A stretch of DNA of 5,955 nucleotides from Lentisphaerota bacterium. Its GTDB lineage: Bacteria; Verrucomicrobiota; Kiritimatiellia; RFP12; UBA1067. The notes under the pieces are model-generated. The model saw only the letters and a program-made list of their open reading frames with translations. It ran no database searches and was not told the DNA's origin. This document shows, one piece after another, positions 1 through 5,927 of this stretch. A program made the position numbers and the translations under genes. Each line of letters opens with the position of its first letter. The stretch's first letter is position 1. The stretch covers positions 1-5,955 of the forward strand of contig JALHET010000273.1 in the NCBI GenBank assembly GCA_022839525.1. Direction: 5' to 3'.

Positions 1-2
1 CC

Positions 3-716
3 CCGCTCCGGCAGACTGCGGCGATCGCGGCGGCGTGTCCGCTACTCTTCGAGCCCGGCACGAAGGTGCAGTATTCCAACACCGGCATCGACATCGGCGC
101 GGCGGTTATCGAGGTGGTGACCGGCAAACGCTGGGAGGACTTCCTCAAGGAGCGCGTTTTCGACCCGCTCGGCATGGCGTCCAGCTCGTTCAAGCCGACC
201 GACAAGCAGCTTGAGACTCAGGTGGAGATGTACGACTGCGTGAAGGACGCGCCTGCGAAATACCGCCTGCAGAACGAGATGCAGCAGCGTCCCTACAACG
301 GTGATAATGTCTTTGCGTCGGCGGGCGCGGGGCTTTGGACGACCGCGAACGACCAGCTCAAGTTCTATAAGATGCTTATGAACCTCGGCGTGGGCGAGAA
401 CGGCGTGCGGATACTCAAGGAAGAAACCGTTAAGGAGATTCTCGCGAAGTCGACGCGCCCGAAAGGCATGGAGGGTTATTCGCTCGGGCTTAAGGCACCG
501 GAAGAAGACACGGAAGACGCCTGGTTCGGGCATGGCGGCGCGTGGGGTACGAACTGCATGGTCAATTGGCACCGCAAGGAGTTGAAGCTTTGGGCCGTGC
601 AGCTCTGCGGCAGTCCTCGTCCCTGGGACAAGGCGCGCTCGGAGGCGGAGAAAAAGTTCTTCAAGTACGCGATCGACACCTCAGGCGCCGACGCCTACAC
701 CGGCCGCGTCCAGTGA
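3..716 (+). CDS. Serine hydrolase of the beta-lactamase / DD-peptidase-like family, C-terminal part (5' end outside window)
   Basis: The frame is open from the left edge to a TGA at 714-716, giving about 237 residues. A GTG at 66 opens an ORF, but the codons before it already read as family sequence (CPLLFEPGTK leading into QYSN), so the true start lies to the left. Seen: the Y-S-N motif at residues 24-26, which matches the second active-site motif (YxN) of class C beta-lactamases and related esterases/peptidases, and HGGAWGT near residue 177, which fits the third motif in its H-x-G form. The S-x-x-K nucleophile motif must lie outside the window. Family members hydrolyse beta-lactams, D-amino-acid peptides or esters, and many in environmental bacteria are exported esterases or amidases of unknown substrate. 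The substrate cannot be decided here. The gene converges on the ATP-grasp gene and so does not belong to the minus-strand operon. Confidence 0.9.
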   Translation, partial: PLRQTAAIAAACPLLFEPGTKVQYSNTGIDIGAAVIEVVTGKRWEDFLKERVFDPLGMASSSFKPTDKQLETQVEMYDCVKDAPAKYRLQNEMQQRPYNGDNVFASAGAGLWTTANDQLKFYKMLMNLGVGENGVRILKEETVKEILAKSTRPKGMEGYSLGLKAPEEDTEDAWFGHGGAWGTNCMVNWHRKELKLWAVQLCGSPRPWDKARSEAEKKFFKYAIDTSGADAYTGRVQ

Positions 717-731
717 GTCCCAATTGTCCTG

Positions 732-1691
732 TCACGGCTGCAGGGTGGCAGAGGGGAATAGGAAGTCGAGGAACTTCTTGGCGACAGCCTCGCCCTCGGG
801 AGGGGAGATGGCTAGGTCGGGGCTGACCTCGATGACGGTCGTGCGCCGTGCGGTGCGGTCGATCAGAAAGTCCACGCCCACGAGCGGCAGGCCGAGTCCG
901 CGCGCGATGCGCCGCGCGATCCCGAGGGCGTGCGCGGGGACGGCATCCGTGACGACCTCGACCGTGCCGCCGGTGTGGTAGTTGTTGGTCAGGCGCACCT
1001 GCACCTGTTCTCCGGGGGCGGGGATGTCGCCGGGGGAACGGTTCAGTTCCGCAAGGTTGCGCCGCGTCTCCGCGTTCCACGGGATTACGTTGCTGGAATC
1101 CTCTTTGCGTCGCCGCGCGTTGTGGCGGGCGATGAGCTGGCGGATGGTGTGGGCGCCGTCGCCAATGACCTGCGCCGGGGTGCGCCGGATGGCGGCGGCC
1201 AATTCCCCGCCGACGAGGATCACGCGCAGGTCTTTGCCGGGCACGGTTTCCTCCAGAATCACGTCCGGTTCGTAGCGCCGCGCGAAGCGCACGGCGGCGT
1301 GCAACTCGCCGGGCGTGCGGATGCCCATGGAGACGCCGCGGCCGCCCCATTGCATGCAGGGCTTGACCACGATGGGTGCGTGGTCGCGCAGAAATGCGAG
1401 CGCTAAGGCCTTCCGTGCGTCATCGTAAGGGCATTGGGCGGGAACGGGGAAACGGCGGCGTGCCAGCCACTCGTGGCACGAGCGTTTGTTGTTGACCAGA
1501 TGGTAGGTCGCCGCGCCGGCAAGGTCGGTCAATGCGTTGAAACAGCGGATTGTTTTGCCCTGATGGCTGAGTTCGAAAATCGGGAGGTCGGGGTCAGGGT
1601 TCACGAAACGCACCCGAATGCCGCGGCGCCTAGCCTCGTCTGTCAGCGTGGTGGTATAGGGGGTCAGGGCTTTGTCAGGGGTGTTGGACAT
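732..1691 (-). CDS. Stand-alone ATP-grasp ligase resembling the ATP-grasp domain of cyanophycin synthetase / GshF / RimK-type enzymes
   Basis: 319 residues from ATG (1689-1691) to TGA. ATP-grasp enzymes join a carboxylate to an amine through an acyl-phosphate using ATP. Seen in order: an N-terminal pre-grasp region (1-65); a lysine in VVKP (K110); the glycine-rich loop WGGRGV (115-120); an adenine-pocket-like EE (147-148) before VPGKDLR and VGG; VIGDG (175-179); a polar stretch NYHTGG (237-242) very like the cyanophycin-synthetase segment; D274 in GVDF; and E-V-S (288-290). The usual final metal-binding motif is E-x-N, so serine at 290 is unusual. The C-terminal KKFLDFLFP recalls N-acetylglutaminylglutamine synthetase, but neither the Mur-ligase half of CphA nor an amidotransferase domain is present. 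No clear Shine-Dalgarno sequence precedes the ATG. It is the last gene of the minus-strand block, 44 bases after the propeller ORF. Family assignment is firm; the substrate is unknown. Confidence 0.85.
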   Translation of the reverse strand: MSNTPDKALTPYTTTLTDEARRRGIRVRFVNPDPDLPIFELSHQGKTIRCFNALTDLAGAATYHLVNNKRSCHEWLARRRFPVPAQCPYDDARKALALAFLRDHAPIVVKPCMQWGGRGVSMGIRTPGELHAAVRFARRYEPDVILEETVPGKDLRVILVGGELAAAIRRTPAQVIGDGAHTIRQLIARHNARRRKEDSSNVIPWNAETRRNLAELNRSPGDIPAPGEQVQVRLTNNYHTGGTVEVVTDAVPAHALGIARRIARGLGLPLVGVDFLIDRTARRTTVIEVSPDLAISPPEGEAVAKKFLDFLFPSATLQP

Positions 1692-1735
1692 GGTTGTCGC
1701 AAAGGCGTTTCAAACGAAGCGTGTGGCAGTGCCGG
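1692..1735 (-). other. 44-base gap before the ATP-grasp gene, with a short inverted repeat
   Basis: The gap contains CGTTTCAAACG at 1706-1716, a five-base inverted repeat around one central base. The loop is too short for a useful RNA hairpin, so if it matters it would be as DNA. I see no Shine-Dalgarno sequence before the ATG and no convincing -10/-35 pair, so the ATP-grasp gene is probably read from the upstream promoter. Confidence 0.3.
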
Positions 1736-3094
1736 TTACTTGCGGGTCATGCGGTTCTCGAACAGCACGGGGCCGCCCCATTTACCGGTCGTCACAAGGT
1801 CGAGGTCGCCATCGCCGTCGATGTCGATGGGCACGATGTTGAGGCCTGCGCTGAAGCCCTCGTCATAACTGATGGCGTATTTGCGGAACACGGGGTCAGG
1901 GCCGGGCGCGAAGCGGTAGTAGAAGACGCAAAGCTTGCCGTACGCATCGGGGTCGTTCCCATTGTGGGCCATGAAACGTTTGCCGGTGATGATCTCTTTG
2001 TTGCCGTCGTTGTCGATGTCCGCGAAAGCGAGGTAGTGGGCCTGCGTCCAGGTGTCGTCGATGGTATGCTGCTTAAACGTGATTTCGCCGCCGGCCCCCC
2101 GGGGCAGTTGCTCATACCAGAAGATGCCGTACGCGTGGGCGGAACTCGTGATGATGTCGTTGCGTCCGTCCCTGTTCACATCGAAGACGATGATGTTGGA
2201 CGTGTGGGCGACGGTGCCGTTGGTGCCGCCGAGGGCGATGGGATGTTCGATCCACATGCCGGATTGCAGATCCTTCGGGGCTTCGAACCAGACGTCCGGG
2301 CGGATGATGTCGGGGCGCCCGTCCCCGTTGAGGTCGCCCGCGCCGGCGCCGAGGATGTTGCGCTTTTCAGAAACGGTGTGGCGCACGAGGTTGGGCGCGC
2401 CGCTGGGGTCTTTACCGATTCCGTACCAGACGGTGATGTGGGTGTGTGGCAGGAACTCCTGCTCCTTGCCGTCGCCGTCGATGTCGACGAGGATGCCGGT
2501 CTCGTGGTTGCCGAGTTTCTCGATGACGTGGACAGGCCAGAGGCCTTCTTTGCCGAGGGTGTTTTCAAACCAGAAGGAGGTCTTGGAGAACCAGCCGCCG
2601 GAGACGATGTCTGGTTTGCCGTCTTTGTTCACATCGAGAACGAGGTTACAGAAGTCATCGGCGTAGCCTTTGCCGTTGTCGGTGACGGTGGTGTTGACCT
2701 CGCGGATCTTGACCGGCTTCCAGTCGGGGGCAAGATAGAGGAAGGGGCCGGCGGCGATGTCGGGTTTCCCGTCGCCGTTGAAATCGGCCACCGCGCAGGC
2801 CTCGGAGCGGTGGGAGCCGATGCGGTGGGGCAGGAAGTGGATGCCGGGGAACCAGGACTGTGGGGCACGGGGCGGAAGGTCGGCGATGAGCGCTTTTTCT
2901 TCAGGGCGGAGGGCGAGCGCCGTGACGTGGGTGAGGACTTTCTCATAGACGGCGGGATCGGGGACGAGCGGGAGAAGGCGGATGGCGCCGCGCAGGGCGA
3001 CGATGCGCAGCGGGGGTCTCGTGTGTGAGGTTGCCTGTCCGAGCAAACAGGGGATGGCGTCACACGTTTTCCAGAAGTTGGCGAGCGTGCGCAA
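1736..3094 (-). CDS. FG-GAP/VCBS seven-loop beta-propeller protein, probably the C-terminal half of a HEAT-propeller fusion
   Basis: The largest start-codon ORF begins at a TTG (3092-3094) and ends at TAA (1736-1738), 452 residues. Seven calcium-binding-type loops of the D-x-(N/D)-x-D-G-x-x-D pattern begin near residues 104, 154, 204, 254, 305, 359 and 424, about 50 residues apart, as expected for a seven-bladed propeller. Loop 3 (DIDGDGKEQ) lacks the last acid. The stretches TWTQAH, GKRFMAHNGNDPD and TGKWGGPVLFEN resemble the propeller group related to aldos-2-ulose dehydratase that is common in planctomycetes; that link is from memory and tentative. Residues 1-75 look like HEAT repeat (EALRTLANFW, RIVALRGAIRLL, RPEEKALI), not like the start of a secreted protein. 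The frame is open upstream to TAG at 3260-3262 with no ATG before residue 280 and no good ribosome site, so independent initiation is doubtful. Probably exported as part of the HEAT protein. Confidence 0.85.
   Translation of the reverse strand: MRTLANFWKTCDAIPCLLGQATSHTRPPLRIVALRGAIRLLPLVPDPAVYEKVLTHVTALALRPEEKALIADLPPRAPQSWFPGIHFLPHRIGSHRSEACAVADFNGDGKPDIAAGPFLYLAPDWKPVKIREVNTTVTDNGKGYADDFCNLVLDVNKDGKPDIVSGGWFSKTSFWFENTLGKEGLWPVHVIEKLGNHETGILVDIDGDGKEQEFLPHTHITVWYGIGKDPSGAPNLVRHTVSEKRNILGAGAGDLNGDGRPDIIRPDVWFEAPKDLQSGMWIEHPIALGGTNGTVAHTSNIIVFDVNRDGRNDIITSSAHAYGIFWYEQLPRGAGGEITFKQHTIDDTWTQAHYLAFADIDNDGNKEIITGKRFMAHNGNDPDAYGKLCVFYYRFAPGPDPVFRKYAISYDEGFSAGLNIVPIDIDGDGDLDLVTTGKWGGPVLFENRMTRK
1799..2785 (-). 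repeat. Seven tandem calcium-loop repeats (FG-GAP/VCBS blades) in the coding sequence
   Basis: Protein-level repeats with a period of about 50 residues: DFNGDGKPD, DVNKDGKPD, DIDGDGKEQ, DLNGDGRPD, DVNRDGRND, DIDNDGNKE and DIDGDGDLD. The first four are spaced exactly 50 residues apart. The shared loop codons give near-identical short DNA words, for example around 1807-1830 and 2467-2490. These are part of the protein fold, not a mobile or regulatory repeat. Confidence 0.85.
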
Positions 3095-4547
3095 CGCCTC
3101 GTCCGAGACGGCCGGGTCTTTCGACTCGACGCCGACCGCGAGCGAGGCGAGCCCTGTGGGGTGAGAGGCGAGGGCCAGCGGTTGGAAAAACAGGACGGGC
3201 GGGGCGGGCGGGGGCGGCGCGGATTTCGGCGGGATCGGTGGCGGTGGCGGCGGCAGCGGCTATGGCGGGGGCAGTGTCTTTGACGCAGAGGGCGGCCAGC
3301 GCGTTGAAGGCGGCGGCGCGGACAGCGGGGGCTGTGTGGGTCAGGCAGGGGAGGAGTGTGGGGGCGGCTTTGGGCGACTTGCGGAAAGTGACCACACCAA
3401 GCAGGCGGGTGAGGGTGGCGGCGTCACCGGAAGCCTTGGAGAGGGCGCGTGTGAGGCGTACGTCGGTGTCCGGGTCATCGAGTTTGATGAGGCTCATGCG
3501 GGCGGCGTCGGCGACCGCGGTGTCGGTGTGCCCGAGCAGCGCAATGAGCGCGGGCGCGTCCTCCGCATCGCCGAGAGTGCCGATGCCGGAAATCGCGGCC
3601 AGTCGCACGTCCGCGTCCGCTTCATTCCCCATGGCGGCCCGCACCAACGGGGCACCCGCGCGTTTTTTCGCATGGGCAAGCGCGTTCACGAGCGCGAGGC
3701 GGCCTTCGGGCTGGAGGGACTTCATCAGGTTAGCCCCCTTTTTTTTAAGAACCTTGTCAGGCAGTTGGGAAGCGAGCCGGGCGGCTGTGCCGCGCCAGAT
3801 TGGCGAGGCGTGGCGGAGACCCTCGGGCAACAGTGCGGCCGCGTTAGCAGTGTCGGCGTGGACGAGGCCGCAGAAAGCGGCAAGGCGGATGGGGTCGGAC
3901 AGGCTGCTGGAGCGGTAGAGGCGCGCGTAAAGGTTTACGGCTTGTTTGAGCGCTTTTCGGCCCGCAAGTTTTTCGGCGGCGGCCATGATGGCGTCGGCGC
4001 TGGCGGCGTCGAGCGGTGCGGCTTCAAGGGCTGCCAGCGCGCCGGGCGTGGCGATGCTGCCCAGATAGTTCAGGGCGGCGGTACGGACAGGCTCGGGTTT
4101 GTTGAGCAGCGCGATGGCTTGGGATTCGGCGGCAATGTCGGCACGGCGCGCCAAGGCGCCGAGCAGCCCGGCCTGCTCGCGGCCCGAGGTTGTGGAAAGG
4201 GCAGCCCGAAGGGCGGCATCGGCCTCGGGGCGTTTCAGGGCTTCGAGCAGGAAACAGGCGTTGTCAAAGGTGTCGGGGCTGACGAGTTGGGCGCCGAGTT
4301 GTCGGACGGCGGCGGGAGTGGCGTTGGTCAACAACGTTTGACGTGCCGCGTCCTTTTCCCCGGTGGACCCGGATGCAAGCTGCCGAAGCAAGGCGGCCTC
4401 ATCGGCGAAAAGCGTGAGCGTGAGAAGGGAAGTAAAGAACAGGAGAGTTTTCGCAGAGGCGCAGCGGGCAAAGCGGAGAGAGAAAAAACGGCAATCAGCA
4501 GCGGACAGCCGGCACGAGCGAAGGGGGAGGCAGGTTGAGGTAGACAT
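3060..4547 (-). CDS. Exported HEAT-repeat protein (probable N-terminal half of a HEAT-propeller fusion; 3' end out of frame)
   Basis: 495 residues from ATG (4545-4547) to TGA (3060-3062). An AAAGG eight bases before the ATG is a plausible ribosome site, 25 bases after the oxidoreductase stop. A hydrophobic stretch at residues 34-48 (TLLFFTSLLTLTLFA), followed by DEAALL, looks like a signal-peptide core and cleavage region, but the 33-residue stretch before it is unusually long. Residues 50-440 are alanine/leucine-rich paired helices typical of HEAT repeats, for example ADVRLAAISGIGTLGDAEDAPALIALL, given here as family-typical segments near 311-338, and APAVRAAAFNALAALC (406-421). HEAT solenoids are scaffolds for protein or ligand binding, with no catalytic residues expected. 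From about residue 444 the sequence becomes arginine/proline-rich with 13 Arg in roughly 50 residues and no Lys, unlike the rest, which indicates reading in the wrong frame. Coding beyond about 3200 is therefore doubtful. Confidence 0.8.
   Translation of the reverse strand: MSTSTCLPLRSCRLSAADCRFFSLRFARCASAKTLLFFTSLLTLTLFADEAALLRQLASGSTGEKDAARQTLLTNATPAAVRQLGAQLVSPDTFDNACFLLEALKRPEADAALRAALSTTSGREQAGLLGALARRADIAAESQAIALLNKPEPVRTAALNYLGSIATPGALAALEAAPLDAASADAIMAAAEKLAGRKALKQAVNLYARLYRSSSLSDPIRLAAFCGLVHADTANAAALLPEGLRHASPIWRGTAARLASQLPDKVLKKKGANLMKSLQPEGRLALVNALAHAKKRAGAPLVRAAMGNEADADVRLAAISGIGTLGDAEDAPALIALLGHTDTAVADAARMSLIKLDDPDTDVRLTRALSKASGDAATLTRLLGVVTFRKSPKAAPTLLPCLTHTAPAVRAAAFNALAALCVKDTAPAIAAAAATATDPAEIRAAPARPARPVFPTAGPRLSPHRARLARGRRRVERPGRLGRGVAHARQLLENV
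3186..3221 (-). other. Probable frameshift point joining the HEAT and propeller frames
   Basis: The HEAT frame is sensible up to A-E-I-R (R codon at 3219-3221). The propeller frame is sensible from about VLFFQPLALAS (3160-3196) onward and carries HEAT-like sequence. The two frames differ by one base. Two homopolymers lie in between: C5 on the coding strand (plus 3210-3214) and T5 (plus 3186-3190). Dropping one base from either run joins the frames into an ORF of 4547-1736, about 936 residues. Whether this is a sequencing indel, a true mutation or recoding cannot be told from one sequence. Confidence 0.7.
4447..4482. repeat. Sequence resembling a dispersed GCAGAGGCGCAG-type repeat, inside the start of the HEAT gene
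   Basis: The plus strand reads GTTTTCGCAGAGGCGCAG and then CGGGCAAAGCGGAGAG. This resembles a short A/G-rich repeat (of the GCAGAGGCGCAGAGAGCGCAGAG kind) that I recall from intergenic regions of many environmental bacterial genomes. Here it encodes residues 22-34 (FSLRFARCASAK), just before the hydrophobic signal segment, which could explain the over-long N-terminal region. There is only one copy in the window, so the assignment rests on recollection. Confidence 0.3.
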
Positions 4548-4572
4548 GGAAGTGACCTTTAATTTTTAGCGA

Positions 4573-5835
4573 TTAGATGGACCATGGGGCACGGCAAGAA
4601 CGGTTGATGAGTCGGTTGGCTTCCGCATCGTTCGTGAAGGCCAGAGCTGCCGGGTCGAAGGTGAGCTCGCGATTAAGATGGTAAGAAATGGTGGCCGCGT
4701 GACAGGCAACATGCGTGAAGTGCAGCGCGTCTGGAGGCGCGCTGGGGGTCTGGCGCGATTTGACGCAGGCGATGAACTCGGCAGGATGGGCAACGGGGCG
4801 CATCCAGCTCTCGGTCTGGATCGCGCGGTTGTCGAGAAGGGTCTGCGGGGAAACGCGGATAGCACCCGAATCGTCGGTTTCCACCCACCCCTCGTCACCC
4901 TCAAAGCGGACCGCGCAGGAATTAAGGAACCCCTTTTGGCGAAGAACCAGCTTGATCCCGTCGGCATAATGGGCGGTCAGGGTTGTGGCGTCCACGGGCG
5001 TGTAACGCACCGGTGCGGTGTGTTCGCGGCCCAGCACGAGTTGGCACAGGTCGATGGTATGACTGCCCCATTCTGTGAGGCCGCCGTGATAGTCGTATTC
5101 GCCGTGCCAGGCTTTGATATACTTGGCGTTGAACGGACGCCACGGCGCGGGGCCGAGCCACATGTCCCAGTCGAGATCGTCAGGGTTCGGCAGGGGCTCG
5201 GCAGGCAGGAAATGATTGACGGCGGAGCGTCCCATGCTGGCCATGCCCGCATGGAGCGTGTGGAGCCGGCCGAGCCTGCCGCTTGTCGCGAGCGCCATGG
5301 CTGTGACGAAGTTGCCGACAGTGCGGCGCTGCACACCGCCCTGGTAGATGCGCTGGTAACGCCTCGCGGCTGTTACGACCGCTTCGCCTTCGCGCATGGA
5401 GAGGGAAATGGGCTTTTCGCAATAGACGTCTTTGCCGGCTTGCATGGCGAGTATGGCGAGCCGGGCGTGCCAGCGGTCGCCGGTGGCAATGTAGAGCGCG
5501 TCGATATCGGGGCGTGCGAGAAGTTCCCGGAAGTCGCGGTAGGCTGCGCAACCGGTGTTACCGTAGTAGGCATCTGCGGTGGCTTTGCCGCGTTCGCGGC
5601 GCTCGCGGTTAACATCGCAGACGGCGAGGATGCGTGTGTCCGAGAGGTTCATAAAGACAGGAAGCAGTTGGGTCGCCCTTCCGCCGAGCCCGATAAACCC
5701 CATCGTCACTGTTTTGGAAGGCGGCGCTGAGGCACGGGCGTGCGTTGCGGCGAACCCTGTTTTGACGGCAGTCGCGAAAGCGGCGGCACGGAGCAAGAAC
5801 CCGCGGCGTCCGGAAAGAGTGGTCAACGTGTTCAT
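4573..5835 (-). CDS. Gfo/Idh/MocA-family oxidoreductase with twin-arginine-type signal
   Basis: 420 residues from ATG (5833-5835) to TAA (4573-4575). This start is chosen over an in-frame GTG at 5872-5874 because AGGGGA lies eight bases upstream and the candidate promoter would start transcription after the GTG. Residues 9-24 (GRRGFLLRAAAFATAV) form a twin-arginine-like leader, suggesting export of the folded, cofactor-loaded enzyme. A Rossmann domain follows: GFIGLGGRA (46-54) binds the dinucleotide, and D74 ending the second strand suggests NAD preference. Family hallmarks are EKP (140-142, with the conserved Lys141) and GSHTIDL (257-263, with His259 as likely catalytic histidine). Members oxidise or reduce hydroxyl groups of sugars, inositols and their derivatives; Tat-exported forms are abundant in planctomycetes and verrucomicrobia. 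The substrate is unknown. It is the first gene of the block and may act with the neighbouring exported propeller protein on sugars. Confidence 0.92.
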   Translation of the reverse strand: MNTLTTLSGRRGFLLRAAAFATAVKTGFAATHARASAPPSKTVTMGFIGLGGRATQLLPVFMNLSDTRILAVCDVNRERRERGKATADAYYGNTGCAAYRDFRELLARPDIDALYIATGDRWHARLAILAMQAGKDVYCEKPISLSMREGEAVVTAARRYQRIYQGGVQRRTVGNFVTAMALATSGRLGRLHTLHAGMASMGRSAVNHFLPAEPLPNPDDLDWDMWLGPAPWRPFNAKYIKAWHGEYDYHGGLTEWGSHTIDLCQLVLGREHTAPVRYTPVDATTLTAHYADGIKLVLRQKGFLNSCAVRFEGDEGWVETDDSGAIRVSPQTLLDNRAIQTESWMRPVAHPAEFIACVKSRQTPSAPPDALHFTHVACHAATISYHLNRELTFDPAALAFTNDAEANRLINRSCRAPWSI

Positions 5836-5842
5836 ATCCGAT

Positions 5843-5848
5843 TTCCCC
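5843..5848 (-). promoter_or_regulatory. Shine-Dalgarno sequence of the oxidoreductase gene
   Basis: The coding strand reads AAAGGGGAAATCGGAT directly before ATG. The AGGGGA core lies eight bases from the start codon, a good spacing. It decides the start at 5835 and is the strongest ribosome site in the window. Confidence 0.7.
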
Positions 5849-5862
5849 TTTATGGTGTCTGC

Positions 5863-5891
5863 AGTATAAGGCACGGCGCGGACATTGTCTT
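5863..5891 (-). promoter_or_regulatory. Candidate sigma-70-type promoter of the minus-strand operon
   Basis: On the minus strand AAGACA (plus 5886-5891; four of six consensus bases) is followed after 17 bases by TATACT (plus 5863-5868; five of six). Transcription would start near 5856, giving a leader of about 20 bases that contains the Shine-Dalgarno sequence. The position, spacing and match to consensus are all favourable, but no experimental support is available. Confidence 0.5.
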
Positions 5892-5893
5892 GT

Positions 5894-5906
5894 AAAACTG
5901 CGTTTT
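5894..5906. promoter_or_regulatory. Possible operator: AAAAC-TGC-GTTTT inverted repeat
   Basis: A perfect five-base inverted repeat with a three-base centre lies just upstream of the candidate -35 of the operon. The position suits an activator site, or a regulator shared with a divergent promoter. Short AT-rich inverted repeats occur by chance, so this is weak on sequence alone. Confidence 0.25.
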
Positions 5907-5927
5907 TTGGTGTATTTTTTCCGCTTT

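Noticed and set aside
42..572. A minus-strand ORF opposite the serine hydrolase
   Set aside because: It is a His/Arg-rich shadow of the clear YSN and HGG-containing plus-strand gene.
700..765. A terminator between the convergent serine hydrolase and ATP-grasp genes
   Set aside because: Only a CAATTG palindrome and four-base GTGA/TCAC arms are present. The stem does not extend and no T-run follows on either strand.
1694..3028. A 444-codon plus-strand ORF opposite the propeller gene
   Set aside because: It is the mirror of the calcium-loop codons: antisense of Asp-Ile-Asp-Gly-Asp-Gly codons reads as A/V/D/G repeats such as AVDVDG. It has no recognisable fold, while the opposite strand has seven regular propeller loops.
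3092..3094. TTG as a genuine start for the propeller protein
   Set aside because: There is no properly spaced Shine-Dalgarno sequence, it falls inside HEAT-like sequence, and HEAT-like reading continues upstream of it. A frameshifted fusion explains the data better.
3336..4538. A 400-codon plus-strand ORF opposite the HEAT gene
   Set aside because: It has a glycine/arginine-rich low-complexity composition, as expected from the antisense of alanine-rich helices in GC-rich DNA. No family motif or ribosome site was seen.
4678..5730. A 350-codon plus-strand ORF opposite the oxidoreductase
   Set aside because: The minus strand carries all Gfo/Idh/MocA motifs with a good start and Shine-Dalgarno sequence. 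The plus-strand frame shows none.
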